The notes beneath the pieces are model-generated. The model searched no databases, had not been told where the DNA came from, and saw only the letters and a program-made list of their open reading frames with translations. Both the position numbers and the translations under genes were made by a program. A stretch of DNA of 64,000 nt, from assembly GCA_945859605.1 (NCBI GenBank), contig OX243822.1, positions 5,700,352 to 5,764,351 of the forward strand. The letters are read 5' to 3'. The stretch comes from Lumbricus rubellus. Its lineage: Eukaryota > Annelida > Clitellata > Crassiclitellata > Lumbricidae. Positions 28,419 to 41,245 of the stretch are shown here, in pieces; the stretch's first letter is position 1; the number at the start of each line of letters is the position of its first letter.

Positions 28419-31400
28419 GTAAGTGTACCGTAGTTGCAGTTTAACGCCACTGTGCGGTAACAAAGACCATTAGCGACGCCCTCCTCCTTTATCCAGGCTT
28501 GGGACTGGCACTGGCAGAGTGCAACTAGTGGCGGAGTTATACCTCAAGTAAGGTTCATCAGTTTAATTAGGGCTTTAGGCCTATACTTTTAAAACGACAG
28601 ACTTCCCTGTCAGTAAACCCTTTTTATGGAATCCATGTGGAAGCCTATTATAAGCTTATTATAATTATATTAAACACCGACTTACTTAGCCGTGGTTGGA
28701 CTGGGAGCACTTCTGAGTAGTTTATCTTAGCAGGGTTTAAAGTGTGTCTGGACGGTCGTGGACGGCGTCAGGGCACTTGCTTTAAATTCGGAGCACCGTC
28801 CTGACACTTATTTGGTCCGCTCAGCAGGGAAAGGTAAGGAGCGTTAAATGCATTTTTATACACTTTAAGCCAGAGGCGGATCCAGAGGACAATCCGGCCA
28901 AGGCCCAGTGCAGCGGGAAAAGCTGAGAGAGCACAATGACTAAACAACTAAAAAAGGTAATATAATAATCGAAGTTGGCACGGGTTTTTATAATTTTTTT
29001 GGAGAAAGACTTGGTAAAAAATCATCAAATTTTAAGAGACCAACCAAAAATGTTTTCAGCCAAGACCAACAATTTTGCCCCCTTTCCAAAATTTCTATAT
29101 CCACCTCTGCTTTACCACCTCTGCTTTACCAACTTATTTAGCCGTGGCTGGACTGGGAGCGCTTCTGAGTAGTTTATACCAACTGCATGCTATTGAATTT
29201 GACTGTTCGGCAGGATGTTCGAGACCCGTGCGGACGTGAAGGCGATGTTCGAACAATTTCGATCGGTGGACAAGGCCGACCTTGGATCGAGTCGTGCTCT
29301 GGAGAACCACGCTCTGCTTGTGATGAACGCGCTTGATGAAGCCATCGCCAACATGGATGATCCAGAGTATCTCATTGAGATGCTGCTGACGACGGGGAAG
29401 TCCCATCGAAGATTCGAGAACTTCAGCCAAGTCATCTTCTGGGTATAATTATAATTATTATACACGATCATGATCAACTGTCGTCGGAAATCAATCAATT
29501 AATCGATAGATCAATCAGTCAGTCAGTCGATCAGTCGATCAGTCAATTAAGCAACCACTCAACTAATCAATCAACCAACCAATCAATCAGAATTTACATA
29601 GCGCCGCTTCAAGATACCTACTCAGAGGCGTTCCCTGCCCAGATCAAGCCACGTAGGTAATTAAGGTAAGGTACGTATGGTGCAGTGCTTAAAGTGTGGC
29701 ATTACGGTCATGGACGGCGTCCTGGCACTTATTTTCATATCTCTATGCCGTCCTGCCACTTATTTGGCCAGCACACCTGAAAATGTAAGGGGCGTCCTGG
29801 CACTTCTTTTGGAAAGGTAATTAAGTGGCGTCCAAGCACTTATTTTTTCACACTTTCAGCGCTGGTATGGTGATGTAGGATATGGTAATGGTTAAGATTA
29901 TTGTTGCGACTTGCTAAAGTTAACTACAATGGCATTATCTTATACGTGTAGCTGGTGCCGCCATGGGAGTTAGGGTATAGGCCTAGGCCGATAGCCTAGG
30001 TAAGGTAAGACAAATAGGTAACTTGTTACATGTTTACCGACACCGTCGTATCAAAGACGATTAGTGTCGCCCTCGCTTAATTGGGACTGGCACTGGCAGA
30101 GAACAGCCAGTGGCGGAGTTAAACAGGTGTGTCTAGATGGCCTTTTATTAGCTCAACTGAATAACAGGTGTGTTTGAATGACCTTTATCGTCGACGACCG
30201 TTATTATAGTTAAACCTTAATTGCCTATAGATGGACCTTTCGAGTCTGATCCAATTGAAGTCGACGATCGACTTTGATCGCCGAACTATTAATGATGATT
30301 GCATGGAGATGGTTCGTGTCCACTGTCCACTGTGTTAAACAGGTGTGTGTGTGTGTGTGTGTGTGCATGTGTGCGTGCGTGTGTGTGCGTGTGTGTGGGT
30401 GTGTGGATGGCCTTTTATTGGTCCAACTGACCCACAGGTTTGTCTGAACGACCTCTTATTATCTGTTAATGATGATTGGATGGATTGGGTGCGTGTCCAC
30501 TGTCCAGGCAAACACCTGCGCCGTCTTAAAACAATAATATATATAACTAGCTGTACCCGGCCACGCGTTGCTGTGGCAGAAAAGACCGTCATCTGCCTCC
30601 TCCCCTCCCCCGTCCCCGTCCCCCTCCCACTCCCCGTCTCACTTCCCCTTCCCGTCCCCGTCCCCCTCCTCGTTCCTCTTCCCCCTCCCACTCCCCTCCC
30701 CGTTCCCCTTCCCCCTCCCGTCCGCGTCCCCGTCCCCGTCCCCTCTCCCTCCCTCTTTCCCCTCCCCCTCACCCTCACTCTTCCTTCTTTCCTCCCGGAC
30801 AGCGACATATGCGCTATCGCGATTTTTGGGCGACTTTTGGGCAACCCTGATCGAAGTTGGTCATCTCGCGACTTTTGGGCGACTTTACAACGTAATGTCA
30901 CGACAAAAACGTTTCCGAAATCTGGCAACCCTCATGGACGTTGGGAAGTGTATAATTTGCAAATGGCGGCCGAACGGATTTCAAAGTTCTCTTTTGTGGA
31001 AAATGCTGGGTTTTTTCGGGAAAAAAGCATACTACAACACGGTTCTATTTGAATGGAAGGTGTCGTAAAATTTTCAAAACAATCGGTTCGTCAGTTTTCG
31101 AAAACACTCATAACGCACGGTTGGAAAGTTTCATTTTTATATATATAGATTATATATTTTATATGAAATTGTTTACTCTGTGCATCTGCTCTCGAGCCAG
31201 GTCTATCAGCTTAAGGCAGTCTAGGCAGAGGCCTAATGTTAGGCGACCTCAATGGAAGGCAATTCCATTAGCAGACATAATATTATACCGGGCGGCGCAT
31301 AAAAAACGTTCCCAAACTTTGTTAACCTGGCAAAGACCTAATTTCAGAGATATCAAATATTAAGTTATACCAAAATGTTAAGAAGTTATTTTCTGTGCAC

Positions 31401-34400
31401 AAATGGCAAATTTCAAGAGAGTAGGTTTATTATGCCACACCCTGCGGTAAGGTTATGACGCCTTACCTGTTTACAAATTTTGCACAAAACCACGTCATAT
31501 ATTTCGCCGTGACATAACGAGAGTATCTTGATTAAACTTTTCCTCGAAGTAGTAAACATTAAAACAAGGTGTTTTCAAATGATGATCTCGCTGTTAGGCC
31601 TATTAAGATATCATTTGAGGAGAAGAAGGGCTGGCGAGGCAAGCGAATCGTCCAAAATTTCTGATGACCTTTTTTTAGTCGTTTGGTCGAAATTTCCGGA
31701 AAAAATGCAATTTTCCGTGTAAAAAACTGATGACCTTTTTTTAGTACTTTAGTACCTGGCGCTTAACTATTGGGGGGGGGGGGGGCAAATGCATGGACGG
31801 TCCCCCAACCCAAACATTGAGCATTGAGGGTCCGTCCCCTTCCCCCTCCTAAGTCTCCGCCCATGATTATAACGGGATAATAAATCGTTGTTGGAATGTT
31901 TTCGTAATGACGCGATGAGTTTAATCATACCCACATGATTAGCAGTTTAATCATGACATTGTCTCGGTTTGTAAGAGCACACTTAGAACGCATTTAGGTG
32001 AACAAAATTAATCTACCACGTATACATTGGCCTATTATACAATGTGCGGCAAAATGCTTAAACACCTCTAAAACGCTAATAACATATGCAATAATTGCAG
32101 TTTATGACTAGGCGATGAGTACTTATAGAAGTATAGGCTTTTATTTTCAGTTACAGACTGCATTCTGAATAATATTACAAACGACATTACACATTCGAAG
32201 ACAAGACTGAATAATAAGTATCAACGCTGTGAATCCATAATATTAGCCTATAATAATCACACATTTATGCGACTAACAGCATTGAAGAATAGTGTCGAAT
32301 GTGATAATATTTTAGTTATTTACCCTCATAGCCAAACAGACTATCTTGGCTTTAGACTGGCACTACCAGAGTATACGAGTACTTGGCTGAGTTGATAATT
32401 ATCGGCTTTTACCATAGATGTAAAAAACGATGGAAACAAAAAAACGTCGTTTTTCAAAAAATTTTTTCAAAAAACCATAAAACGGAAAATAATTTGACTT
32501 TCCTACATCTAAAACCGCATTTTAACCTTGAAAACCTTGAATAGGAACCTACTACGCGCAGGTTATCTCTTAAATGATGATTTTAAACGATGAAATGATG
32601 ACTTTAGTTAAGCTGAATTCTTGAGAGTTGGCGGAAAACATAAGGAATATCAGAAAAATAAAAATGAAGGAAAATAATAACAGAAGTAAATGAATAAATA
32701 AAGTTAAAGAAAAATTAAAAAAAACGATAAAAACGATGGGAAAAATAAAAAACGAAAAAAACGACGTTTTTTGGAATAGGATAAAAAAAACGGAAAAAAC
32801 CTTTTTTACAACTATTTCTTTTACTATCGAGTTTATAATTATTATTTATTTATGTCACAGCGAATGTCTGTATACTACCGTTTAGTTTGGCCGAATGCAG
32901 ATCACAACTACCGAAGCTTATTATAATTTTAGATAAGTCAAATTAAAAGGTGTATAGGCATATGGAGAGCTACCATGGGAGAGCAGCTGACGCGTGCTGA
33001 AGGCATCGCCGGACGGCCATAAGTCAAGTAAGTCATAGGCCTATATTATAATAAATGAACTTCTTAATAATTTTATACAGATTTTAAGTCAGTGAAGTGA
33101 CAAAAAGTGAGCGAAGGTCTGGAGAACGTGGAAGCATTTGTATAGGCTATCTGGCCATGGGCAGCCTAATCGAGATTATGATTACGATCTAACGTACCGT
33201 TATAATATTATAGCCACTGTAAGCCAATCGAACTTGCTGACCTCTAAGCAGTATGCCTATAGGCGTAAGGCACAGCTGCTGTAGCCTATGGACGGTAAAC
33301 TCACTTATAATCACTGTTATAGAGTCCGACTTCTGATTAAACTTCTCGCGAAATTAGTCCCATCCGGACCCATCGATATCCCTTTCTTAAAATTTTATTG
33401 CTTTGCACTGGAAAATTAATAGCTAAACGGTTCTAAGATATGAAAAAGTCAGAATGTTTATCAATAATAAATATAGGCCTAGTCTAATTAATGCAGTCGA
33501 TCGACTTTGAAGATGGATCATCATGTAATTAATTGATCCGAATACACAATATAATTACTTCGAATTGCATTTACAATTAAATTAGATCAATCGGTATGCC
33601 TAGACCCTACATAGGCCTAGGCTACTTGTAACAGAGGGAGTCAGAGTGAAAATTTCCCAGGTTTCTTAGGGCGCCATTGTTAAGTCTCTTTGGGAACCTA
33701 AACTCCACACTGACTTTCGAGTTATTTTTCTACAATTCTGTTGGCGGAGGTGTGGGAATTAATTGATTACCACCCCTGAGTTCGTGGGGCAAGGATAAGT
33801 CCTTATCAGGACTCCACTTTTCAAATTTGATGGTTCTGCAATCTGCACTGTACTTTCACTTTTCATAATAATAGGCCTATATCATAGCCTATAGCTCAGG
33901 CTACCGTAAAGAGGCAATTAACGTCCAGTCAGCTTGGTTTATCCAGTCTGTTACAGTAGTCCTATTATTTTTTGACCAACTTTTAAATTGCCATTTATGA
34001 AGCAGTGCTTTTTAGCGTGCGGCTCTACACAAAATGTCTTTAGGAAGCAGTTGATGCTCGCGGCTCTGTTGACATTTCCTTAACTGGTGCTGTATAAAAG
34101 TATATAATAATTACACTGTGCCCAGAAAAAAGAGAACTGATTTTGTAAATATAAAAATAAATAGTAAATATTGGTCGATTTTTACAATTCAAATAGCGTT
34201 TTAATCCTGACATATATGTCTGACTCCGGTGAAAATAAAAAAGTTACAGTCACATTAATGACAAAATCGGTTCCCTTTTTTCCGGACACAGCGTATACAT
34301 GTACCCTCACTACTCACTAGTGCATTATTACGTTATACGGCGCAAATGTTTTTATGCAGCGTCGTTGTTTCCTTTGGTCTTCAGTTTAATTATGATTATT

Positions 34401-37400
34401 ATTATTATGTCAGTTTCGATTCTTCGATTTCTATCGGTCGCGGTGTCTGTAATAAAATTAATTATACTGTTTGTGATGATTAGATGAGATGAAAGAAAGA
34501 ATGTACGCTGACGATACTAATGGCACAGTCATGCACCTGCTTTGACCAGCAGACATACATTCATACATGCATACATGCATAGGTCTACATAGGTCTACAT
34601 ACTATACTATGCTATACTATACTATGCTTTGCTATGCCATGCTATGCTACACTACACTACACTATGCTATAACTCTACTCTACTATGCATACTATACACA
34701 CTACATACTATGGTGCTTTTTCTGTGGTTGGCCCGGTGGCATATAGGCATTCCGTACCCGATTTCGTAGCATTGTCAGCCTTAAGCGCCTTCTCATTGGC
34801 CGATCCCATATTGTGAATATTCATAACCAGCGACATCATTAAGCACGTTTTGTTTACAGTCTTTGCGGCTTGCGTTGGCAATATCTAAAGGTTATTATCT
34901 TTAATAACTCGCAGCCTTTGCGTTCATTAGGCCTAGTAGGCTATGGCAGTTACCTGCTAAGATTTCTAAAGTGCTTTATTAAATAGATAGCCTACTGTAA
35001 CACCAAACAGTTTTGCATATAATGGGATAAAGCTGCGTTGCGTTATTTATTATTGGGCGGATATGCTTTGTAATTAAACTGCTTTTAGCTCCATGTCGCC
35101 TATTGCAGGCTGTCTGCTCAGTTAAGATTTATGCATTCTGTAATCTGAGTTTCTGCAAACTGTTTCAACTGCGTAATTGTACACTGTAACCGATTGCGGT
35201 CTTTCAACCGGATTGTTGAATAGACGAAAATTATCATTATACTGCCTACCCTGAAATTTAAACACCCGATTTTAGTTTAACAATTGTATTTAAAATGTAA
35301 GCAATTGGCAGGTATGTCAAGCTGTAAATGTTGGGACTTCGCTATGTCTGAATCGTGACAAGTTGTCATTAAACTATAGATTGCGGTCTGTCAACCGTAG
35401 GCCCTATTGTTGAATGAAGATAATATTATTTATTGATGAGCAATGATAACAGAGTGACACTGATGTTTTTAGCAAATGCCTTTCTATTATGTAAAGCCAT
35501 AAGGCTACTTGCATTCATATTAATGGTTTTATTGGTAGGCCTACTTAGGCTATTCATAATTCAGCAGTAGGCCTAACATTCACTCCTACAGGGCTGTTTT
35601 AAGGAATTTCAGAACTGCATAACGATACAACCCCTTCTTTCCTTTCCCATCCTCCATGGTAAATTATTTCCAATCGGAGGACAATGACCTTTTTGCTAGT
35701 TTTTAACTGTGCTGTACAGAAGTGTTTCTACAAATCTATTCCTGTCAGGAAGTCAGAACGTGGAATTAGAAGGTCTGTGAACGTGGATGGAAATGGTTCT
35801 GATTCATGATTCAAAATAATCAAATTTGAATAATTTGAATGAAAATAACCGTCGCATCTTAATAAAACGTATTTAGACCTATATGCAATTGCGCATAGAC
35901 TACACATACATGTAGGTTTAAAATTCAGGATGATTTTCACTAGAACTGAGATTGACATGAACTACTGTACTTAAGCTCGAAAGATTACTGGTTGTCCAAC
36001 AGTACAGGCATGGAAAATGAGACAGTTCACGAAAACTGAATAAACCTAGTGCTTTTAAAGTTACAATTGGAAATGTGTGGAACACTAATTTCAACTGGTG
36101 CGAATTTAGACTAGTAAAATCTAATGTAATGACTTCTGTAGCGCAGGTTTGATTTTCGGTACCGCAGGAGGCGGTTGATTCAACGAAGCAGACGCCTGAT
36201 GCATCACATAATAAGCCTATAGCTGTTGACCACAGCGTAGGCCTATTATTGAAGCGATGAGTTGGTGGATGACATAATTATTCGCTGGCACGCACGTAAC
36301 AACGCGTAACCTTTGCATTTTATTTTTGCTCTGATTAGAAGTGTACTGTAACGCCCGCCCCCTCGGACACTCCCGGAGTCGCCACTTCCGGTCCAACACG
36401 TGAGAGGGCCGCGTGCGGTTGCAGGTCGTAGTTCAGAGATATAGACGGAGGAAGGGAGGCGGTAGCTTCGGGGTTCGAATCCCGTCGGGTTCGGGATGGC
36501 CAGGTATCTCGACCTCTTAGCTCTCCGTATGAAACTGGGGCCTTACTGGCCAGTCTTTCACTCCGGCGTAGGATTCCGGGGTTGACCGGAAGTGAAAGGT
36601 CCTTAGGCCTAGCCCCCGAAGCTCTTCCCAGGCCGATGGCTGAGCGGTAAGGTCTATCCGCGGTGGTACCAAAGGGAGATATTGCTCCTGGGTTCGAACC
36701 TGCAACCGGCTTCGGAGATGCCCTGGGCGTCGTTTCTAAACGTTCAATGCGAGCCACGACTTCCGTTAGAGCTTCTCTGACATTATAATGTACTGCAGAG
36801 ATTTCCTCTCTGACATTATCCCGTACCGAGGCAATTGCCTCCTGTGTATTTATAGCGTTAGCTTGAAAATCCGTTCGGACAGAAGAAATAGCCTCTTCCA
36901 CATTGCTTTGTACGACAGAGATAGCCTCCTGGGTATCTCTAGCATTTGCCTGCACATCAGTTTTCACTGAGGAAATTGCTTCTTGTGTAGACCTAGTATT
37001 ATTTTGTATAGATGCCTGCATAGACGTCATGGCTTCTTGGGAGGGCTTAGAATTTGTTTGTATGGCCTCTAGTAAAATGCCTATTTCCAACGCAGATGGT
37101 GGTCTAGATGGCTGCGAGGGCGTTGATGCTCCGCTTCTATCCATGGCGCTATACAAGTTTTGGTTATGTCAAATCCTAACGCTAGCAAGAAGTAAATCCG
37201 AAAGTTTAATCAATGGATCTTATTATTATCAGAAACATTTAATAATTATTCACAATGTTAATCAACAGCTTACAGTTTAAAGCAACTGATAATAATATGC
37301 AACACAATTCAAACAGACTTCAATCGGAGCAGACAAAATGAATCCCCAATTTTGTACTTAGATGCCAATCTTAATTTCTCCGCCCAAAAGATCAATTTAG

Positions 37401-40399
37401 TTTTGTATTGAAAACCCCAGCAAAACTGTACCTTCTACTAGAGACACAGGACAAGGCCGACGTTATGCGAGGAAAGGCGCAGATGGAGCGTCGAATCCAG
37501 GACGTGCGTCGACGATAAGTGACTCAGAGGAATCCACGAAAAGATATTTAAATAATAGATTGACGCCCATAGGCAAATTGCGCAGAAGATATCGACGACA
37601 GAAGAAATTCCGTAAAACCCGAGCGGTCTCGATCCAAACGAGAGAAAGATCGAAAACCAGAACGAAAGACTTAACTCCTTTACGAAAATGCGAAACAGAA
37701 CCACGTCGCTGACGATTCGCTCGTAACACAAAACCGCAATGCAATCGGCTCCTTGCCGTTTTTAGAATTTCCGTACAGAATCCGTGAAGTAAATGCGCGA
37801 CAACGCAATAACTCAGACGACGAATCCAAGCTGACTTAAATAAACTATTATCTTTCTAGAATAATCAAACTCTGATTTTGTAACTTGCTCTCCAGAGCTA
37901 CACGTCTATCCTCGTCGAAGTCCGTCGTGAATCTGCCTCCGAGCAGCGCGTTTCTCTTATATAACCTTCCTAGGGGTGACGCTGGCGCATGCGCACAAGA
38001 AGACCGCCGCACGTGCCTCCTTGTATCATGTCACGTCGACACTGAGCGCACCGATTCAACCTTTCAGTTCAACACGCAAAGGCCTTAATGGAAATCTACC
38101 AATGCACAGCGATTGCAAATATCGACGTACACAGACCGTACGCAGACATATGTCCTTCTTCGGCACTGCGTCTGTCAGTCTGCTTGTCCGACTGGCAGTA
38201 TCGGTCGGTCATATCGGCCGACTCCTCTTCCTCCTTTTCGGCCGACCCTCCATATCAGGCGAGTGTGTGAAAGGAGCGATCAATATTGTAACTATGGCGA
38301 CGGCTTACGTCAGGCCTTGCAAATCGTGTCAAACACGATCTCAACATTAAAATCTAGGTCACCAATATTATCTAGGTCACCGAGTGCAGCTCAGAAATTA
38401 ATAATTTTATAATATATATCTAATTAATGGACCCCGAAAATACCATGCAGACTTCAAGAAAATAATGATATAATATAATATAGAAACCAAAAATACGTGG
38501 CGGCTGGTTATACCGGTCGCCACAGTACCTTCACACTTTTGATTACTTCACTATCGAATGGAAACTCCTTATAACTTTTCCTCCTATGCCAACAACAGCA
38601 GCAACAACAGCGCACGAGTAGGCACTAAACACGTCGTTGGTTATGAATATTCATAATCTGGAACCGGCCAATGAAAAAGCGTTATGTCTTGCAATGCTAC
38701 GAAATCGGGTACGGAATGCCTATATGCGGCCCGGTGCGCCTGTTCTCTAGATCCACTCTCTGACACATTCTATAAGCACTTAAAACAGTTCTGTTTGGCC
38801 GTGCTGGAGTCGGGAGCGCCTCTGAGTAGATTCCTTGATGTGGCGCTATATAAATACTTGAATGAATGAATGAATGAATGAATGAATGAATGAAAGAATG
38901 AATGAATGAAGGAATGAATGAATGAATGAATGAATGAATGAATACAATAGGCCTACAATACATGCATGATACATGCATACAAATATTATGCATATATACA
39001 TACTGTAAGATTAGCAGCAGTAGGATAGATGATCAGTGGCGGCGCCTGGTTTTCAGTTTGGGGGGCAGAATTTCTGAATTAAAAAAAATTATCGGCCAAA
39101 ATTTCTGACGACCTTTTTTTAGTCATCCGGTCGAAATGTTTGAAAAAATTTCTATATTCGCCGACAAAATTTTTTATGCCTTTTTAGTCGATAGCTTCGA
39201 TTTTTTTTTGGAGGGGGGGCTGAACGTCGAAATGTTACATTTTTGCATGGCGAAAAAATGGATCGCCTATTTGGAGGGGCTTAGCCCCCCTAAACCCCCT
39301 GCCGCCGCTACTGTAGGGTAGGCCTAGATGATCACTGGGGATCGAAGACCTGTGACCATGAATGCAGCGCGGTACAAATGGCTCTATAGTATACAAAAAC
39401 TTAGCGTGTCGGTTTTTTTTAACGCAATTAGTTTTTCACGTGCGCACTTTACTCGGTAATTTCAGTTCGTCGCGACTTCTGATGCGACCTAATGCGATTT
39501 ATCCATTGCACGTCATTACTACGTGATGGTCTTTACAGAAGCAAAAATTGAAAGAAGATTTTCGCAATTAATTTGATCAGATGAACATTGATTGCTACAC
39601 TTGGAGTGGATTGACTGGATTCTGCTGTACCTCTTGAGCATCTGATGAGTGAGATGCCGAGAGTTAATTAATGCAAAGTTAAGGAGTGATTAGAAGCAAG
39701 TGCGGTGCGTTTATTGATGCTGTGAAGGACGAGGAGAAAGAGGAGGAGGAAGAGGAGGAGAAGGAGGTGGAGGAGGAGGAAGAAGAGGAGGAGGAGGAGG
39801 CGGAGGAGGAGGAAGAGAAGGAGGAGGAGGAGAAGGAGGGGAGAGGAGGCGGAGGAAGAGGCGGAGGATGTTGCTATAATGACGCTTTAGGGATAAATGA
39901 TGTGAGAAGAAGTTGGCTAGGAAGAGGAGAATGGAAAGAGGAGGAGAAAGAGGAAAACAGAAGAAGGAGGAAGAGGGAAGGAAGAGGAGGAAGAGGTTGG
40001 CGACGTCGTAGAAGGAAGGAGAGGCCCAGAGGAGAGGGAGACAGGAGGGTGAACAAATGGATGCTGCACAGATGCAGGATATATAGGAGGAATGGCATTG
40101 GGAAAGTTCACGGAAAGAGGAGCTTGAGGGGAAAAGGAGGAGGAAAAGTAGGAAAACGAGGAGGAGGATAAAGGAGCGGAGAAGTGAGGAGAAAGAAGGT
40201 AAAGAGGAGCATATATGTTGGGTCGGATGTTGCAATAAGGAAAAGAAGAAGAGTGAGAGGAAGAGGAGGTGTATGAAGAAGAAGAGGAGAGGTGAGGATG
40301 AAGCGTGAGAGGATCGAGGTAGAGGAAGAGAAGAAACAGGCGCTGACGCTTTGGAGAAAAAGAAGATATATTTATATATATATAAATATATATATATAT

Positions 40400-40448
<49 letters not shown>

Positions 40449-41171
40449 GTGGAAGAGGAAGAATAGAAGAGGAAGAGGAAGAATAGAAGAGGAAGAATAG
40501 AAGAGGAAGAGGAAGAATAGAAGAGGAAGAATAGAAGAGGAAGAGGAAGAAAAGAAGAGGAAGAGGAAGAATAGAAGAGAAAGATGAGGAGTAGGCCAAT
40601 ATGCTGACGTATGTGTTTATAGTGTATGCTATAGATTCAGAGGCTGCATGGACTCAGGTGTTGGGCTGTAGCATATCATCTCAAATGAACCAAAGCAGGA
40701 AGAACTGTTTAATTAAAAGAAATCCGAATGCTGTATTCTTTCAACCAATCAATCAAACGCACCATTGTTTTTTTTAATCCAGTGTAATAATTATTATCGA
40801 TATTTTACGTCTTTTGTAGTTTTGTTTTCGGTCCGCCCTTGATCCTGCTTTTGATTAAAGTGTAGCCTTTTGTTGCTGCAGTTCTTAATTTAATCTTCTT
40901 CTTCCTCGTATTTTAATTATGACTTTCCTTAATTTTGTTGGCCTTGTAAACAATACCGGTATCGAATTATCTTCCCTCTTATCGCCTCTAACAACGCAAC
41001 GCTGCATAACGTAACAGTGCTTAACAAATTTCTATTTCTCGCATTTGCTATAGCGCCCCCTTCAATCGCTCTGCTCAGAGGCGCTCCCAACTACAGCTCG
41101 GACACTGCATCCTCCTCCTCCTCCTCCTCACCACCACCACCACCACCACCACCACCACCACCACCACCACC

Positions 41172-41245
<74 letters not shown>

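Larger units (their letters stand above)
34739..38727. mobile_element. Mutator-like (MULE) non-autonomous element, 9-bp TSD GGCCCGGTG
   Basis: Left end 34739-34834 and right end about 38632-38727 are inverted repeats of ~95 bp (start GCATATAGGCATTCCGTACC), clearly similar with some drift. Immediately outside both ends is the same 9-mer GGCCCGGTG (34730-34738; 38728-38736) in direct orientation. Long terminal inverted repeats plus a 9-bp duplication point to the Mutator superfamily. No transposase remains. The interior holds a truncated CAGGGCT-family MITE (35589) and the LTR-like insertion at 36347-38524. Confidence 0.85.

Noticed and set aside
30345..31068. Two Pro/Val- and Pro/Ser-rich ORFs of 235 and 166 codons
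   Set aside because: They run through a GT microsatellite and a CCCGTCCCC tract; compositional only.
36460..36705. Functional tRNA genes suggested by box A/box B matches
   Set aside because: Arms do not pair into a full cloverleaf by eye, and the sequence lies in a mobile element, so SINE heads are the better reading.
39686..40235. Glu- or Pro-rich ORFs in the purine tract
   Set aside because: Both strands are open because of GGA/TCC repeats; it lies within globin intron 2 and has no domain.
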